The notes beneath the pieces were generated by a model. It saw only the letters and a list, made by a program, of their open reading frames with translations. It ran no database searches and was not told where the DNA came from. DNA of 64,000 bases, from contig CATIXD010000003.1 in the NCBI GenBank assembly GCA_949710005.1, positions 1-64,000 on the forward strand. The letters are read 5' to 3'. This DNA comes from Ricordea florida. Lineage: Eukaryota > Cnidaria > Anthozoa > Corallimorpharia > Ricordeidae. Position numbers and translations under genes: made by a program. Positions 1 through 11,527 of the stretch are shown here, in pieces (positions within the stretch are counted from its first letter, which is position 1; the number at the start of each line of letters is the position of its first letter).

Positions 1-240
1 CTCCGTATACCGTTTGATGCTACGCTAGACCATTTGGAGTCTTGCTACGCTATTTCACGCAGCTCTATGCCGTTTGATGCTCCGCTAGACCATTTGGAGT
101 CTTGCTACGCTATTTCACGCAACGCTAAGCCATCAGATGCTATGCTTAACCATTTTAAGTATAAGTATTCCATTTCATTTCGTGTTGTACCAATTAAAGT
201 TATGCTACGCTATTTCACCAAATTTTGTGTCATTTGATGT
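1..240. repeat. 60-bp tandem repeat, degenerate
   Basis: A unit starting CCGTTTGATGCT begins at 10 and again at 70, followed by weaker copies to about 240. The recurring core is CTACGCTATTTCAC. Two overlapping open frames here only read through the repeat and are not genes. From 241 to 604 I see no gene or clear repeat. Confidence 0.6.
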
Positions 241-604
241 CACGCTAGATCGTTCGAAAATAGACTGTGCTGTTGTAACAATGAACGCTAGCCCATTTTT
301 GGTTTGCCTTGACCATTTATCTTTATTGCATACTGTATAACAATCGACAGCTAAGCTGCTCACATTTGCGCTAGTCTCTTTCGCATTTTAACGATCCAAT
401 TCAACATATGGGCATAGACCATTCATTACTTGGCTAAACAATTTGTGTTTACTGCGTTCAATTTTAACAAGGAAAGTTAAACCGTTTGTCATTTGGCTAT
501 GCGATTTCTTTATTAGCTATACCATACTGCAGCTAATGCCTAGACCTATTCTATGCCTGCTGATCTAGTTGAAATCCTTGTATTTTTGGCGGTGACGGCC
601 GCCC

Positions 605-1135
605 ATACCGGTTAGCCGGGCTGCCCGGTTTGCCGAGGTGACTTTTATTAGCCGAGGCAGCCCGCGGCGAGCTGAATTTTGGCGCGAACGTCTTTGGCGG
701 AAAGTAGTTTATTTCAAAATAGCTCCTTCAAGTAAAATGCGTCGAATGATTGTCATCACCTTTCTACAGCATCTGACTGCATTGTTTTCCGTTCCAAACA
801 TAGATTTGACGGTGGTCCACTTTGCTCGAAGGAAAAATCTATTCGTGAAGAAGTCGAAACAGTTTTCGACGGCTCCATGTTTGAGAGAGAGCACCAATGC
901 GCATGAGTGTTATAAAGTACCCGATGTCCAGCCTCGTCCTATTGCTGGCCCAGCAAGCCGGGCTGGCCCGGTGAACGTGATTACATGGAAAATTTTCAGC
1001 CCGGTTAGCCGGGATCCCGGTATCGCGATACCGGGATCTCGGTTGTCATGTAATCGCGAAGTTGATTTTTGTTGCGTTTAACAGACGTGCCGAGATCTCG
1101 GCAAACCGAGCCAGCGCAGCTCATGTAATCAGGCC
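605..1135. repeat. GC-rich dispersed repeat with palindromes
   Basis: Islands rich in GCCCGG and GCCGAG alternate with AT-rich host DNA. A perfect 26-bp palindrome centred on TCGCGA lies at 1013-1038. The words TGATTACATG and CATGTAATC recur in opposite orientations at about 979, 1048 and 1124, as in a MITE-like non-autonomous element. A 147-residue frame across it has no recognisable domain and I do not call it a gene. Between 1136 and 2079 I see nothing I can support. Confidence 0.4.
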
Positions 1136-2079
1136 CTAAATAGGGAAGATTTGACGACGGGGTTGGCTTCAAAATTACGTCATGTGCATGCGCAATCGTG
1201 AAGGCATTCAAGCGTGAGTGCCGTCGTGTTCCCGTGCACGACTTCATTTGGCTTGCTTTCACGTCGGGCAGTCAACAGAAGTTTGAAGAAGTGATTATAT
1301 AGGTGAAAATTTGTTTTTTTTTTCGCTTCAGTTACCGCTCTATCACTCCTCATCGTCTTACAACTGATGAGTTTAAGGCCAACTTTGACCTAATTGACCA
1401 GTTTTTTTTCCTGATTTTGATTACAGCACTTCACCATACGCTAACTCTTCTTCAAGCAGGTTTCGGCGAGGGTCTTAAATGATAGGTTAAATTATTTTAC
1501 ATTCACAAAACGGAGCAGTCATGAATGTGCGACCGTGTGCATTAGGCTACCCGACGACAACTCTGAATGTTGTTGATTGTTCTAAGCTGAAAAACGCTTA
1601 TCCAGGTTTTAAAATCAGTAGTTTTACAAATAAAACGTAACAAGGCCGATAAACAAAGATAACTCTAGACCGAGAATTGTGTTTTGCATTTCGCGCCAAA
1701 AGTACGGAACACCGTCCTAAAAACCACTGTTGAGTAAAAGTAACTTGACAGTCGACAGATGGAGGTTGTCGTCCCAGTTCCTTTAGGTCGCGAACGCCGT
1801 CTCGTGGGCTGTAACTTAGAATTCCCTAAAATGAACCTTTATGGTTTATTAGACGCTAATCTACCAGAAAATAAAAAAAAAAACTATATGGGGAAACGAT
1901 TTTTAAGTCTAACCCTAATTTTAACGAAAGGAAGCTGTGTTCGGTAAAACTAACTACAGCTTGTTTGGTTACTCATTTAGGATTATCAATGAGCAAAAAT
2001 TGGGCGAAATTGAAATTTTCAACTTGTAGCGATAGCGGGTCGATATTTACTGAAAGTCGCTCTTAAGAAACTTGGCGGG

Positions 2080-2520
2080 AAAAAGTCGATTTTTAAAAGT
2101 GGGGGCATTGGGATATATTAGAAACTGCAAAACCGAAGAACCACAAAAAATTCGGCCAAAACCGAAAAGCACATACCAAAACCTTCAAAAACTGATGCAA
2201 TGGGGATCCTTTACCGTGACATTTAGCTTGTCACGCTTTCCTGTCAATAACTTTGGCGTTTCGCGGCTATTCGTCGGAATTTGGAACCCAAATAGGACAA
2301 AATAGAAAAAAAAAAAAAAAAAAACAGCGAAAACCACATCGCATACCAAAACCTGTAAGCCGTAGGTATTTTTTACGGAAACCGAAAACCAGATGCTAAA
2401 AAACGAAAAATTCCGCAAACCGCAATGAACACCAAAACCGAAACCGAAATACCGATCTGAAAAATAGCCAAAACCGCAAAACCGAAAATCCCAATGCCAA
2501 CTTCTTAGAATCAGATGTTA
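2080..2520. repeat. AAACCG-rich degenerate repeat
   Basis: The words AAAACCG and ACCGAAA recur many times, interrupted by a long A-run at about 2306-2325. This is simple-sequence-like dispersed DNA, and the frames through it are not coding. Confidence 0.35.
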
Positions 2521-2751
2521 TTGGATTGTGAGGTAGGGTCCGTACGGAGAAAATATTGGTCTAGCTCTTTTTAGTGGACCTCGCCTAGAACACTGTTTCA
2601 ATAGGGTCTTTATTATCATGGGACGAGGTTATAAAGTAAACTACGACTCCAGTGAAACCTGGCGAATCTAAGTTTTGTTAGAACTCGTATTGGTTTTTCC
2701 TATCAGGACTGAGAATCTAATTATTGTATTAATAATATTATTATATCATAA

Positions 2752-2787
2752 CAGGAGCCCATGGTCATGGGCTCCTGATCATAATTA

Positions 2788-2837
<50 letters not shown>

Positions 2838-2975
2838 ATTATTATTGATGCAAATGAATATACTAGGGAAAGATAATATATTTGAACTGCGGAGTAATAT
2901 GTAATGACATTAATTGATCATCGCAGTTCAACTACGACGATCAATTAATGTCATTACATTATTATTATTATTATT

Positions 2976-3013
<38 letters not shown>

Positions 3014-3058
3014 GATTTGATATCTTTTATGGAGGCGAGAGTGGGGGGGGGGGGGGGG
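2752..3058. repeat. Cluster of palindromes and microsatellites
   Basis: Four things lie in a row. A 12-bp-stem palindrome (CAGGAGCCCATG arm) is at 2752-2777. An (ATT)n run is at about 2787-2848. A 21-bp perfect inverted repeat has arms 2899-2919 and 2939-2959 around a 19-nt loop. (ATT)n then changes into (TTG)n to about 3013, and a run of 16 G follows at 3043-3058. All are of the kind that slips or forms cruciforms. Confidence 0.75.
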
Positions 3059-4157
3059 CGAGATGTATGTCATAATCTGGGGAAAGGTATCGTACCAGTC
3101 TACTATTTTATGCTATAGTTTTCTTTCCTGAGTAGGGTTTGTATCAGAGGTGGTAATAATTAAAATTCTCTTAAAAGTACCATTTTCTCTAGTGGCTTGT
3201 TGTCTACTGCGGTCATTCTTTCTTGTGTAGAAGATCATGATTGAGTGCATTGGGCAAAGGAAACTTCAAAGTCTTCTAATTACATACAGGACGCTTGCAA
3301 TTAGTGTATGTGAAACTTCTTTGGAATCGTTGATGCTCTGAATGTAACATGGAAAAAGTGTACACTTCCCCTGAACAGAGATGCCATGCCAACGTAAGTA
3401 TCAGGTGGAAAGATCACAGAAATGTTGGGGCTATAAACACTTGTTTCCCCTAAATTAAATAGAGAGGTTCAACTGTAAAAGATATGCTCACCTGTTGCTG
3501 TAATTGATTTCTTATTCACGTGTCACTAAAGTGACCTCTCAGTATAAGCCTGGTGTTTTTTTTACAGGTCTCGTTGCCACTTAACGTATGTTTTAAGGTT
3601 TATATACTCTCATATTATGGTAAACATGGATTGATTGATTGACTGATATGGTTTGTGGTTTTATTAAATATTGGTATTTCACATCATAAATAGGAAGTAA
3701 AGAGCCGGGTAAGGAACAAGGTTATTTTATGTCAAATTTTCAAAAGTAGGCTAAAATTAACTTTTCAGTTATGCTGTCACAGAGATACTCAAACTGTCTA
3801 TTGTTTCGTTAATAAATTAACTTTAATTCACAACATTGGATTAAATATGTGGTTTCGCAGTAATATCCTGAAAACGTGATCAGAGTTGAGTCACATTTTG
3901 TTTCTCAAAGTGAATACCGTGAGCTAACCAGTTTCGAGCTGACTTGAAGAGAAGTACTGTCAAGTTTGTGATCCATCACAGCAGTAAGTAATTTGGTCAT
4001 GCTTTTAGTAAACAAGATCTTTAAGTTTATAGTTTGTTTATAGTTTTATTAGAACTAAGTAAACATTTTCCTGTCAGATCGAATATTATTATTGGGACAA
4101 TAAAGACTTGCTGATTATGGTGGTTCGTCTGAGAAGCTCTCGGTTCCACGCATCATT
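3059..4157. other. Host intergenic DNA, no gene seen
   Basis: AT-rich sequence without a convincing open frame, domain or RNA gene. I see only short AT-rich words. Confidence 0.5.
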
Positions 4158-4543
4158 CATAGCGGGGCTCCCGCGCGCGAAGCGCGCGCGGAGCAGAGCC
4201 CCATACTCATGGAATATGGTCAACCTCTTTTCGTTTGGTTGTCACGTGACTGACCGAGCGTACGTACGTACGTACGTACGTCCGTATGTACGCGTCTACA
4301 GATTGTACGGGTAGGGTAGGGGAGACTATCAAAAGGAAGGGAGGGGTATCTCAGGCTTGTCTTGGCAAATCCACATCTTTTATATTGGACATTCACAATA
4401 TGGTCAATTGACAGCTGTCAAAACGGGATAGCCACTGACCAGCATCACATGACCAAATTGTGGGCTCATGTGTCAACTCATCGAGGTGACGTGATTTATT
4501 TGGAAGCTGTTCTGGTAGCCCGCATATTTTTGGCGGGAAATTG
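4158..4543 (+). mobile_element. Left part of Helitron-like repeat interrupted by E1
   Basis: Starts with a GC hairpin (GGGGCTC, then CCGCGCGC/GCGCGCGCGG arms, then GAGCCCC), followed by alternating ACGT at about 4258-4285. A related hairpin with GGAGCTCC and GGAGCCCC arms is seen at 48716-48765. The partner end, GAGCCCCGCTTTTAGGC, appears at about 21034, beyond E1. I infer that one repeat spans 4158 to about 21085 with E1 inserted in it. Assignment to Helitrons rests on the small hairpin near the right end and is tentative. MITE or other families are possible. Confidence 0.4.
4539..4543. repeat. E1 left target-site duplication (AATTG)
   Basis: The five bases immediately left of the E1 terminal repeat, AATTG, recur immediately right of the element at 19419-19423. 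This fits staggered cutting by an rve-type integrase. Confidence 0.8.
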
Positions 4544-4812
4544 AGTAGTATATTGGAGGAAAAATACCCGGATTTTTCTTTTTTCAGAAAATTATCAGAA
4601 AATTTATCAAAGAATTTATCAGGCATTTTAATTTACATTATTATTTTATCAGAGATTTATCAGAAATTTTATCAGAGATTTTATCAGAGATTTCGAAAAA
4701 ATGAAATTGAATATTGGTTTAAAGATATAACATGGAATATCAAAAAATGGAACGGTTAACAAAAAAACAATTAATACCCCTAGCTAAAGAACTAGGTGTT
4801 AAAAGATATTCT
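4544..4812 (+). repeat. E1 left terminal inverted repeat
   Basis: Matches the reverse complement of 19150-19418 with only two differences that I found by eye (near 4624 and 4746). Starts AGTAGTATATTGGAGG. The inner half carries many TTTATCAGA-like words as internal direct repeats. The last ~80 bp contain a TTTAAAGAT box, an ATG and the first codons of the polymerase gene. Confidence 0.92.
4718..4726 (+). promoter_or_regulatory. TTTAAAGAT box before E1 polymerase
   Basis: TTTAAAGAT, 5 nt before the ATG at 4732, inside the TIR. It is one of about 20 copies found ahead of genes in both elements. A promoter or transcript-start role is inferred from that recurrence. Confidence 0.55.
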
Positions 4813-7800
4813 GGAAAGAGTAAAGCATTAATCATTGAAATGATAAAAGAAACACATGACCCTAGAATAATATTTTATGATGATGATTTGATTCCACCAC
4901 CTAGAACTAATATCCCAAAACAACAACAAAGACCCATTCCAGCATCTAGTATCAAAATTCCTCAAACCCAACCCATACCCAAAATAAAGAATAAGACATT
5001 AAAAGTCGCGGACCGAGTTAAGTTTTATGATTCACTTTCAGTTACTACAAATAAAAATATACCTAATCAGTCGCAAAGACCCACCCCTAAAATAAAGAAT
5101 AAGACATTAAAAGTCGCGGACCGAGTTAAGTTTTATGATTCACTTACAGTTACCACAAATAAAAATATACCTAATCAGTCGCAAAGACCCACCCCTAAAA
5201 CAATAACCAAAACTTTTAAAGTAGCGGACCGAGTTAAGTTTTATAATTCGATTAAAGATCTAACCAATAAAAATATCATAAAACCGATAAAAAATAATTC
5301 CAATCATCAGCAAAAAAAACTAACCCAGACACAAGTACTAAAAAAGCTGAACCAAGAAAACGACGACCTCCAACAACCCTTATAGTCAGACCACTAAAAC
5401 CATCACAAACCCTACCACAAACCCCACCAAACCAAAATACCCACGTGGTTAATGCTGATCTAAATAATGACTTATCAAACATGATTTTTAATGAACTCAG
5501 ACCCGAAATAGAGATGCGTTCAAGGATTGTTTACAGTTTTACGGCTAGAATTCATCGTGGGAGTGGAGAAATATCTGATTACCCCGCAAAAACACTTCGT
5601 GGGGAGGGAACTTTTACAAGTTTATCTGAAATAGAGGGTTATATCGAAAGGTGTGAGACCAAAAGGTTAGATTTGGAGGATGCAGATGTGTGGATCACAG
5701 CGTACCTACCAGCAACAGAGGTCGTTGAAACCCCAGGTGTATATCAAGGCAGAGTTGAGTTTATTGAGATACAGGTAAAAGTTATTCACAGCAATGAGCC
5801 TTTAATGGGGTGTGGGCCTTTACCAGATTGGTTACGTAACAAGAAATGTATTCACGCCGTAGATGATAAGAAAGACAATCTATGTGTCTGGAGGTGTCTC
5901 GCAATTTACATGGGGTATCGCGATAAGAAATCTAGACCTGCCGAGGACACTACCAGAAAGGCGCTAAAACTAGCCCGAGATTTTTATGATAACCAAGAAT
6001 TGAAACCTTCAGACGTTAGGGCAACTAAACTTATTGATTTTGAGGGTATTGCCAAGAGGTTTTCTGTTAACATCCGTCTGTACGAACCAAAAGACCAAAA
6101 GGTTTGGAAACTAGTTTTTGGAAAAGACCAGTTCAAAACGAATTTTCCATGTGTAGATATCGGACTTTATGAAGGTCACTGTTTTTACATCAAGAATATA
6201 GAGCTGTTAACTGAACTCTGGAAATGTTCTGGATGCCAGCAAAGATTTAATAGACATGATAATTACAATAGACACGTTACAGAAAAAAGATGTTCAGGAG
6301 GAAAGACACAATTGATATGTAAGGGGGAAAAGTTCAAACACATCATGAACAGTTCAGAAAAGGTGTTTTATGGAGGTAATACACAATTTAGTTATGTTGG
6401 GTGCCGATGGATCGAAGCACAGTCAAAGAATATTGGTAAACACATTCATCATGCTCTCTGCGGTCATGGGGGTGAGCGGTGTGTGAAGAGCGGTAAAAAG
6501 GAGATTTTGGTTGATGGATACGAGCCAGAGACTAAGACTGTTTTTCAATTCTATGGGTGTAAATGGCACGGCTGTCCCTGTTCAAGTAACGATAAAACTA
6601 GATACAATGAAACTCTCAAAATAGAAAAGATGATTAAAGACTTGGGGTATAATGTTGTCTCGGTTTGGGAGCATGAAAAACCTGAATTAAGTGATATGAG
6701 ACTTGAAAAGAAATTTACCCCATACCCCTATTTTATTGTTTTCGATTTTGAAGCGATGTTATACAAACTTTCTCAACAGATGACTGCCGACCTGACTTTC
6801 AGTAACAAACATATTCCAGTTAGTGTGGCTATCAACGATAATTTTACAAACAAACCCACATTTCTTGTAAACTCGAACCCAGAAGAGCTTGTCAAAGACT
6901 TTATTTCAGATTTAGAACACCGCCAAAAAGCCATCGTAGAAAAAGTTGCAAAAGAATACCAGCTTACCGATGAAGATTCTATCCCTAAGAACGTGCTAGA
7001 TCAGTATAGAAAGTGGTGTAATCAAGTCCCTGTTTTAGGTTTTAATAGTGGTAAGTATGATATTAATATGACTAAAGAATATTTTGTAAATTCCACTACC
7101 GAGCAAGAAGGAAATATTTTTGTGGCAAAGAAAGATAATAGGTATATGTTCCTGACAACTGAACATTTTAAATTTTTAGATGTAATGTCCTACTTAGCCC
7201 CCGGACTATCTTTTGATAAGTGGTGTAAAGCAAACAACTGTGCAGTACAAAAACTTGTCTTTCCATACGAGTGGTTGGATAGTTATGAGAAGCTTTCTCA
7301 CGTAGGCCCTGTGGAATATAAAGACTTTTACTCAAGTCTCAAACAGGAAATCACAGTGTCTCCCGAAGAATATGAAGAATTTAAGATCGAATTTCAAAAG
7401 CGGGGTTGTGTTACCATGATGGATTGGTTGCGTGAGTATAACATATATGACGTTGTACCTTTTAGAGAAGCTTTAGAAAAGACACGGGAGCAATATTACC
7501 CAGATGAAATTGATATTTTAAAAGATGCTGTATCTATCCCCGGTATATCAATGACATATGTACTTAATAAAGCCATAAAAATGAGAAAGAGAGGTGAGCC
7601 TGAATTATTTGCTCCGGGTGATCCTTGCCATCACAAATGTGATAATACTTGTAGAAAAAAGGCTTGTAAAGAGTGCTCAAATGTAAGAAATGAATGTACC
7701 GTATGTCCTAAAAACAAGGCTAAAAAACTCTTGGAAACAGGTATGGTTGGAGGTCCTACCAATGTGTTTAAGCGGTATGCAGAAAAAGATAAGACAAAGA

Positions 7801-9259
7801 TTCGCCCCCATAAATACAAAAACCCAAAAACCTGCAAGTCTATCCGTGGTGACGATGCAAATAGTTTATATCTATTTCAATCAGGTCAAGAAATGCCTTG
7901 TGGTAAAGAGAAATACATTGAAGCTGAAAACCCAACAGATCCTGAATATGTTAAGAAGATGTGTGACGATATTCTTACAGACAATTTTTTTGGTTTTTGT
8001 CAAGTGGATATCCATGTCCCCGAAAATCTCAAAGAAAAATTTGAAGAGTTGTCACCCTTGTTCGTTGTAGGTACTATTCCAGAAGAGCTAGTCCCCGAAC
8101 ATATGAAAGAATACCAAAAAGCTACGGGCAGAAAAACTCTAAAAGACTCTAAAAAATTGCTTGGGGTGACTAAGGCAAAGAAGATCTTACTATATACACC
8201 TGTATTGAAATGGTATCTTAATCATGGATTAGTGGTAACAGCAGTATACGAGAGTTTAAAATATGTACCAGGAAGACCTTTTGAATGGTTTCCAAAAGAA
8301 GTTAGTAACGCTCGAAGAGATGGTGATATCGAGGTTATGACCGAAAAGTTACGTGAAGCTGTTGATAAAAACAAGAGAGATGATGTAGACACTACTATTA
8401 ATCATTTGAAGCAATTCCCTGATGTAGTCCCATTGATTGAAGAGAACAAAGACATTCAAGTGTTGATTGAAAAGCTAAATTCAAAGTATAAAGGTTGTAA
8501 AGAACTGGCTGACACTTACAAACTAAAAGGAAATTCGTTCTATGGAAAAATGATTGAAAACGTTGAAAAACACAAAAAAATAAGATATACTAAAGACGAG
8601 AAGGAGGTTGATATAGCTTTTAGAAGTCCTTACTTTGAAGATTTAGAAGTGATAAATGAAACATATGAATTAAAAGAACGAAAACGACAGGTAAACATAA
8701 CTCGACCTTATCAGTGTGGTATAGCTGTATACCAATTGGCTAAACTTCGAATGTTGGAATATTACTACGACTTCCTTGATAAATTATCGATCGAAGGGAT
8801 TTCGAACTTAATTATATGGATACTGATAGCTTCTACTACTCACTGTCGGATGAAAACTTAGATAATATTATAAAACCCGAACTACAAAAAGAATACTTTA
8901 GTGGAGGGAAAGAAAAATTCCTATCAACCTCAAAATACCACGACAGGACTCCGGGACTGTTCAAGCTGGAGTTTGAAGCAACTCGAATGATTGCTCTTTC
9001 ACCAAAATGCTATTACGCAGAAGACGAGAACGGAAAAACAAAGTTTAGTTGTAAAGGGGCCAACAATAAGCAAAATGATATGACATGGAATCGATACTTC
9101 GAAGCTTTGAACGGGGCGATAGATAAAGCACAAAATACAGGCTTTAGAGTTAACAATAATCAAATTGTAACATACAAACAAAATAAATTAGGATTGAGCG
9201 CGTATTTCGATAAACGTAAAGTTTTAGACGATGGAATTCACACAGTACCTTTGTATTAA
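4732..9259 (+). pseudogene. polB: Type-B DNA polymerase of E1, frameshifted twice
   Basis: Protein-primed-type family B DNA polymerase, replicating the linear element. It is split over three frames: 4732-5385, about 5312-8861 (first ATG 5445) and about 8816-9259. N-terminal SAP-like helices (MERLTKKQLIPLAKELG) come from the TIR, then three 36-residue repeats and a proline-rich linker. In the frame from 5445: a Cys/His peptidase-like stretch (DNLCVWRC ~144, GHCFYI ~240), a zinc finger (~261-283), a nuclease-like motif (FYGCKWHGCPC ~368), exonuclease motifs DFEAML (~431), NSGKYDIN (~533) and YDVVPF (~667), motif A DDANSLY (~802) and motif B GNSFYGK (~1029). Motif C DTDS lies in the third frame. 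The first shift is probably in the A-run near 5311; the second is a 1-nt loss just before 8816. Total length matches the intact 1527-residue E2 polymerase, but it is of a different lineage. Confidence 0.88.
4981..5260 (+). repeat. 108-bp coding repeats in E1 polymerase N-terminus
   Basis: Units begin at 4981, 5089 and 5197, a period of 108 bp (36 codons). Each encodes a conserved ADRVKFY core followed by [DN]S. The first two units are nearly identical in DNA; the third has diverged and ends early. The E2 polymerase lacks this repeat. The role is unknown; a repeated short binding motif is one possibility. Confidence 0.85.
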
Positions 9260-9260
9260 C

Positions 9261-10250
9261 TTATTTCATCACAGAATTAGGCGGCAGCTCAGTATTGTCT
9301 GGTACAACCTGAAGTTCTTCCCTCACAAAACCACGTCTCGGACCATATAGTAAATAATACAAAACTGGCTGATTGGATAAAACCACACTACGTGATATAT
9401 CATAAACCTGAATACTCCAAATGGGATCCGTAGCTCGTCTTCGTTCACCGCCCTCAAGTTCACCGGGATGGAGTAAGTATCTAACCCTAACCTCAATTGG
9501 CAGCCTCACTTCATCAAGTCCAACAACTCGCTTATATTTTGGAGGCTCAATATCAACCGATTTCATTTTTATAGCTTTTACAGGCTCTTCACCAGTTATT
9601 CTCGTTAGTGTATTATTCAAAGTTTTCAAAATAGCTGGTAATCGTTTCACCCATACTCTAGATCGATCATTACTAATAATTTCTTGCGCATATTGATGAC
9701 TAAATAATCGTTCACTTAATGTTCTATTTGCCCTCTCAACAAATGCTTGAGCTCTATGGTTTCCAGCTTCAGATCGTTGTATGTTTACATTATATCTATT
9801 CATAAGTTTTGTCACATCACCCATAAATTCTCTTCCAGGATCAACAATTAATGTTTTGGGATATTTTAACTTTCTAGAGTAAATATTACTGAAGGCTTTG
9901 GATATCTCATGACTTTCTTTTGAGGTTAGTGGCTCAGCATCTTTGTATCGACTAGCTACATCAATCACAACCAAAGCATATCGATATGTCTTTCTCCCTA
10001 CTCTATCATGTGGTAAAAATAATAAATCTGCTTGGTGAATCTGATTCGGTTTATCTACAGTCCAGTGGGGTCTAGGGATATATTTTGGAGCTGGTAGATA
10101 GATTTGCCATAGAGCCTGTTTCTCAAGCCATCTTTTAGCCTCATCTTCACTAACTTTTGCTTTTTCAGCTAATTTAGGAATTGCAGAATATCCTTTCCAA
10201 TATCCATAAGTTGAATAATATATTTTTGATAACATGTTTTCCTTACTCAT
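9261..10250 (-). CDS. int: rve-family DDE integrase (E1)
   Basis: 329-residue retroviral/Polinton-type integrase that would insert the linear genome into the host chromosome. The catalytic triad is visible: D75 in HQADLLFL, D137 in LIVDPGREF and E172 in FVERANR, with 34 residues between the last two. The N-terminal ~60 residues form the helical domain seen in Polinton integrases. The basic C-terminus, with GLDEVRLP and a late GPRRGFVREELQVVP stretch, fits an SH3/chromo-like DNA-binding fold. It converges on the polymerase with one base between the stop codons and diverges from the capsid gene across 34 bp. The frame is intact even though its element is decayed, and it is closely similar to the E2 copy. 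Confidence 0.93.
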   Translation of the reverse strand: MSKENMLSKIYYSTYGYWKGYSAIPKLAEKAKVSEDEAKRWLEKQALWQIYLPAPKYIPRPHWTVDKPNQIHQADLLFLPHDRVGRKTYRYALVVIDVASRYKDAEPLTSKESHEISKAFSNIYSRKLKYPKTLIVDPGREFMGDVTKLMNRYNVNIQRSEAGNHRAQAFVERANRTLSERLFSHQYAQEIISNDRSRVWVKRLPAILKTLNNTLTRITGEEPVKAIKMKSVDIEPPKYKRVVGLDEVRLPIEVRVRYLLHPGELEGGERRRATDPIWSIQVYDISRSVVLSNQPVLYYLLYGPRRGFVREELQVVPDNTELPPNSVMK

Positions 10251-10258
10251 TTAAAGAA
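10250..10258 (+). promoter_or_regulatory. TTTAAAGAA box, capsid/integrase divergent promoter
   Basis: TTTAAAGAA 26 nt before the capsid ATG at 10285. Since TTTAAA is self-complementary, it also abuts the integrase start on the other strand. The whole 34-bp divergent spacer, with an ACTCCACCC-like stretch and CTTAAAATAAA, is conserved in E2 at 30814-30846. Confidence 0.55.
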
Positions 10259-10284
10259 TACTCCACCCATCCTTAAAATAAAAT

Positions 10285-11520
10285 ATGTCGCAAACTATAT
10301 CTGAAAAAATTAATCCAAACAGGATTCCAAGAGAGCCACTCGGTTTGAAAGCGGAATCAACATTGAATAGAATTACACTAAATCCATCATCAGCTAATCC
10401 TGGAGAAACACTATATATAAATATTCCAAAACTTACCGAGAATTTAGTGATTGTACCAGGAAGTGTATCTCTACTATTTAACTTGACTGTTGATGGTCAT
10501 GCTGATAACACCCTCGTGAATAATGTAGGTAGTAACCTTGTATCAAGACTCAGAGTTCTTTTTGGTGGTGAAACACTACAGGATACTCAAAGATATGATC
10601 TATTTCAAACATACCATGATTTATTCTTAACAGATGAAGAACGAGAGGATAGATTAAAACAAGGTATTTCTTCTGAAAACATGAGGAAGCTTAGAACAAA
10701 TGCGGGTGATAAGGTAGACACAGATGCAAAGGAAGTAGCTCTTGCAGTAGTACACAACACCAAGTACTATATCCCACTAAATCATCCTATTCTCAACGAT
10801 CATGGGGTTTTCTATCCAAAGGCGTTAGATCATCAATTAATATTTGAGATTACACTGGCTCCAGTTTACGATATTGTTGTTTATTCTGACACGACCAAGC
10901 CTCCAACTTACAAAATAACAAACCTTGAGTTGGAATATTCTTGTATCTCAAGTGAATACTTAGCTCGTGAGGCACAGTCAGCTTATCAGGTTGGTAAAGG
11001 ATTCTTTTACGAGAATGTCACTCTACACAAAACTTTCACCATATCCAGGCCTTCTGACAGCGTTATAAACCAGCATATTAATCTACCTAGAAGGTCAATT
11101 ACAGGGATATTATGTTTGTTTACAATACCATACGGCGGAGGAGCACGAGACTCTGAGAATTTTTTCAATCCAGGTATTACCTCAATAAATATCGATGTTG
11201 ATGGTGTACCAAATCGTTTATACTCTAAGGGAATGGTACCGTCAGACCTATGGGATTCGGTAAAGAAACGTTTCGGAAGAGAGGGTGTAAAGGAAAAGGA
11301 TTTTTATGGTAATAAGTTTGCTCTGTGGATTGATTTGAGAACTCACCCAGATAATGGTATTCATGGAGGAGGTCTGGCCTTAAACAATATACGAGATGGT
11401 GTAAAAATAGAAATTAAAAGAAATCTTAGTGGATCTGGTATTATGACCTGTTACATGTTTGTGGTAGCCGATGCGTTGATGGAGATAATGAATTCAAACT
11501 TAAGATCAATCATGTATTAG
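10285..11520 (+). CDS. Probable major capsid protein (E1)
   Basis: 411 residues. The sequence is beta-rich with alternating hydrophobics (for example LYINIPKL, LVIVPGSVSLLFNLTV, SNLVSRLRVLFGGETL), no transmembrane helix and no enzyme motif. It sits directly before the packaging ATPase and is one of the two best-conserved proteins between the elements. These traits fit a double jelly-roll capsid protein of the PRD1/adenovirus lineage. 411 residues is short for a Polinton hexon but close to PRD1 P3. The call is by position and composition, not by a recognised signature; a minor capsid protein is the main alternative. The start at ATG 10285 gives an N-terminus matching E2 (SEKINPNRIPREPLGLK). 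Confidence 0.62.
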   Translation: MSQTISEKINPNRIPREPLGLKAESTLNRITLNPSSANPGETLYINIPKLTENLVIVPGSVSLLFNLTVDGHADNTLVNNVGSNLVSRLRVLFGGETLQDTQRYDLFQTYHDLFLTDEEREDRLKQGISSENMRKLRTNAGDKVDTDAKEVALAVVHNTKYYIPLNHPILNDHGVFYPKALDHQLIFEITLAPVYDIVVYSDTTKPPTYKITNLELEYSCISSEYLAREAQSAYQVGKGFFYENVTLHKTFTISRPSDSVINQHINLPRRSITGILCLFTIPYGGGARDSENFFNPGITSINIDVDGVPNRLYSKGMVPSDLWDSVKKRFGREGVKEKDFYGNKFALWIDLRTHPDNGIHGGGLALNNIRDGVKIEIKRNLSGSGIMTCYMFVVADALMEIMNSNLRSIMY

Positions 11521-11527
11521 TTAAAAG

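Noticed and set aside
638..1262. Overlapping frames of 85-147 residues on both strands
   Set aside because: They cross GC-rich palindromic repeat DNA, have no domain and disagree in strand.
2072..2418. 77-residue frames on both strands
   Set aside because: Low-complexity AAACCG and poly-A sequence.
5276..5482. Minus-strand 68-residue frame over the polymerase leader
   Set aside because: Shadow of the proline/lysine-rich coding region.
8790..8830. Programmed ribosomal frameshift in the E1 polymerase
   Set aside because: No slippery heptamer plus structure is evident, the intact E2 polymerase needs none, and a second shift exists upstream, so decay is simpler.
10250..10284. tRNA or small RNA in the capsid/integrase spacer
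   Set aside because: Only 34 bp; the conserved words fit a divergent promoter.
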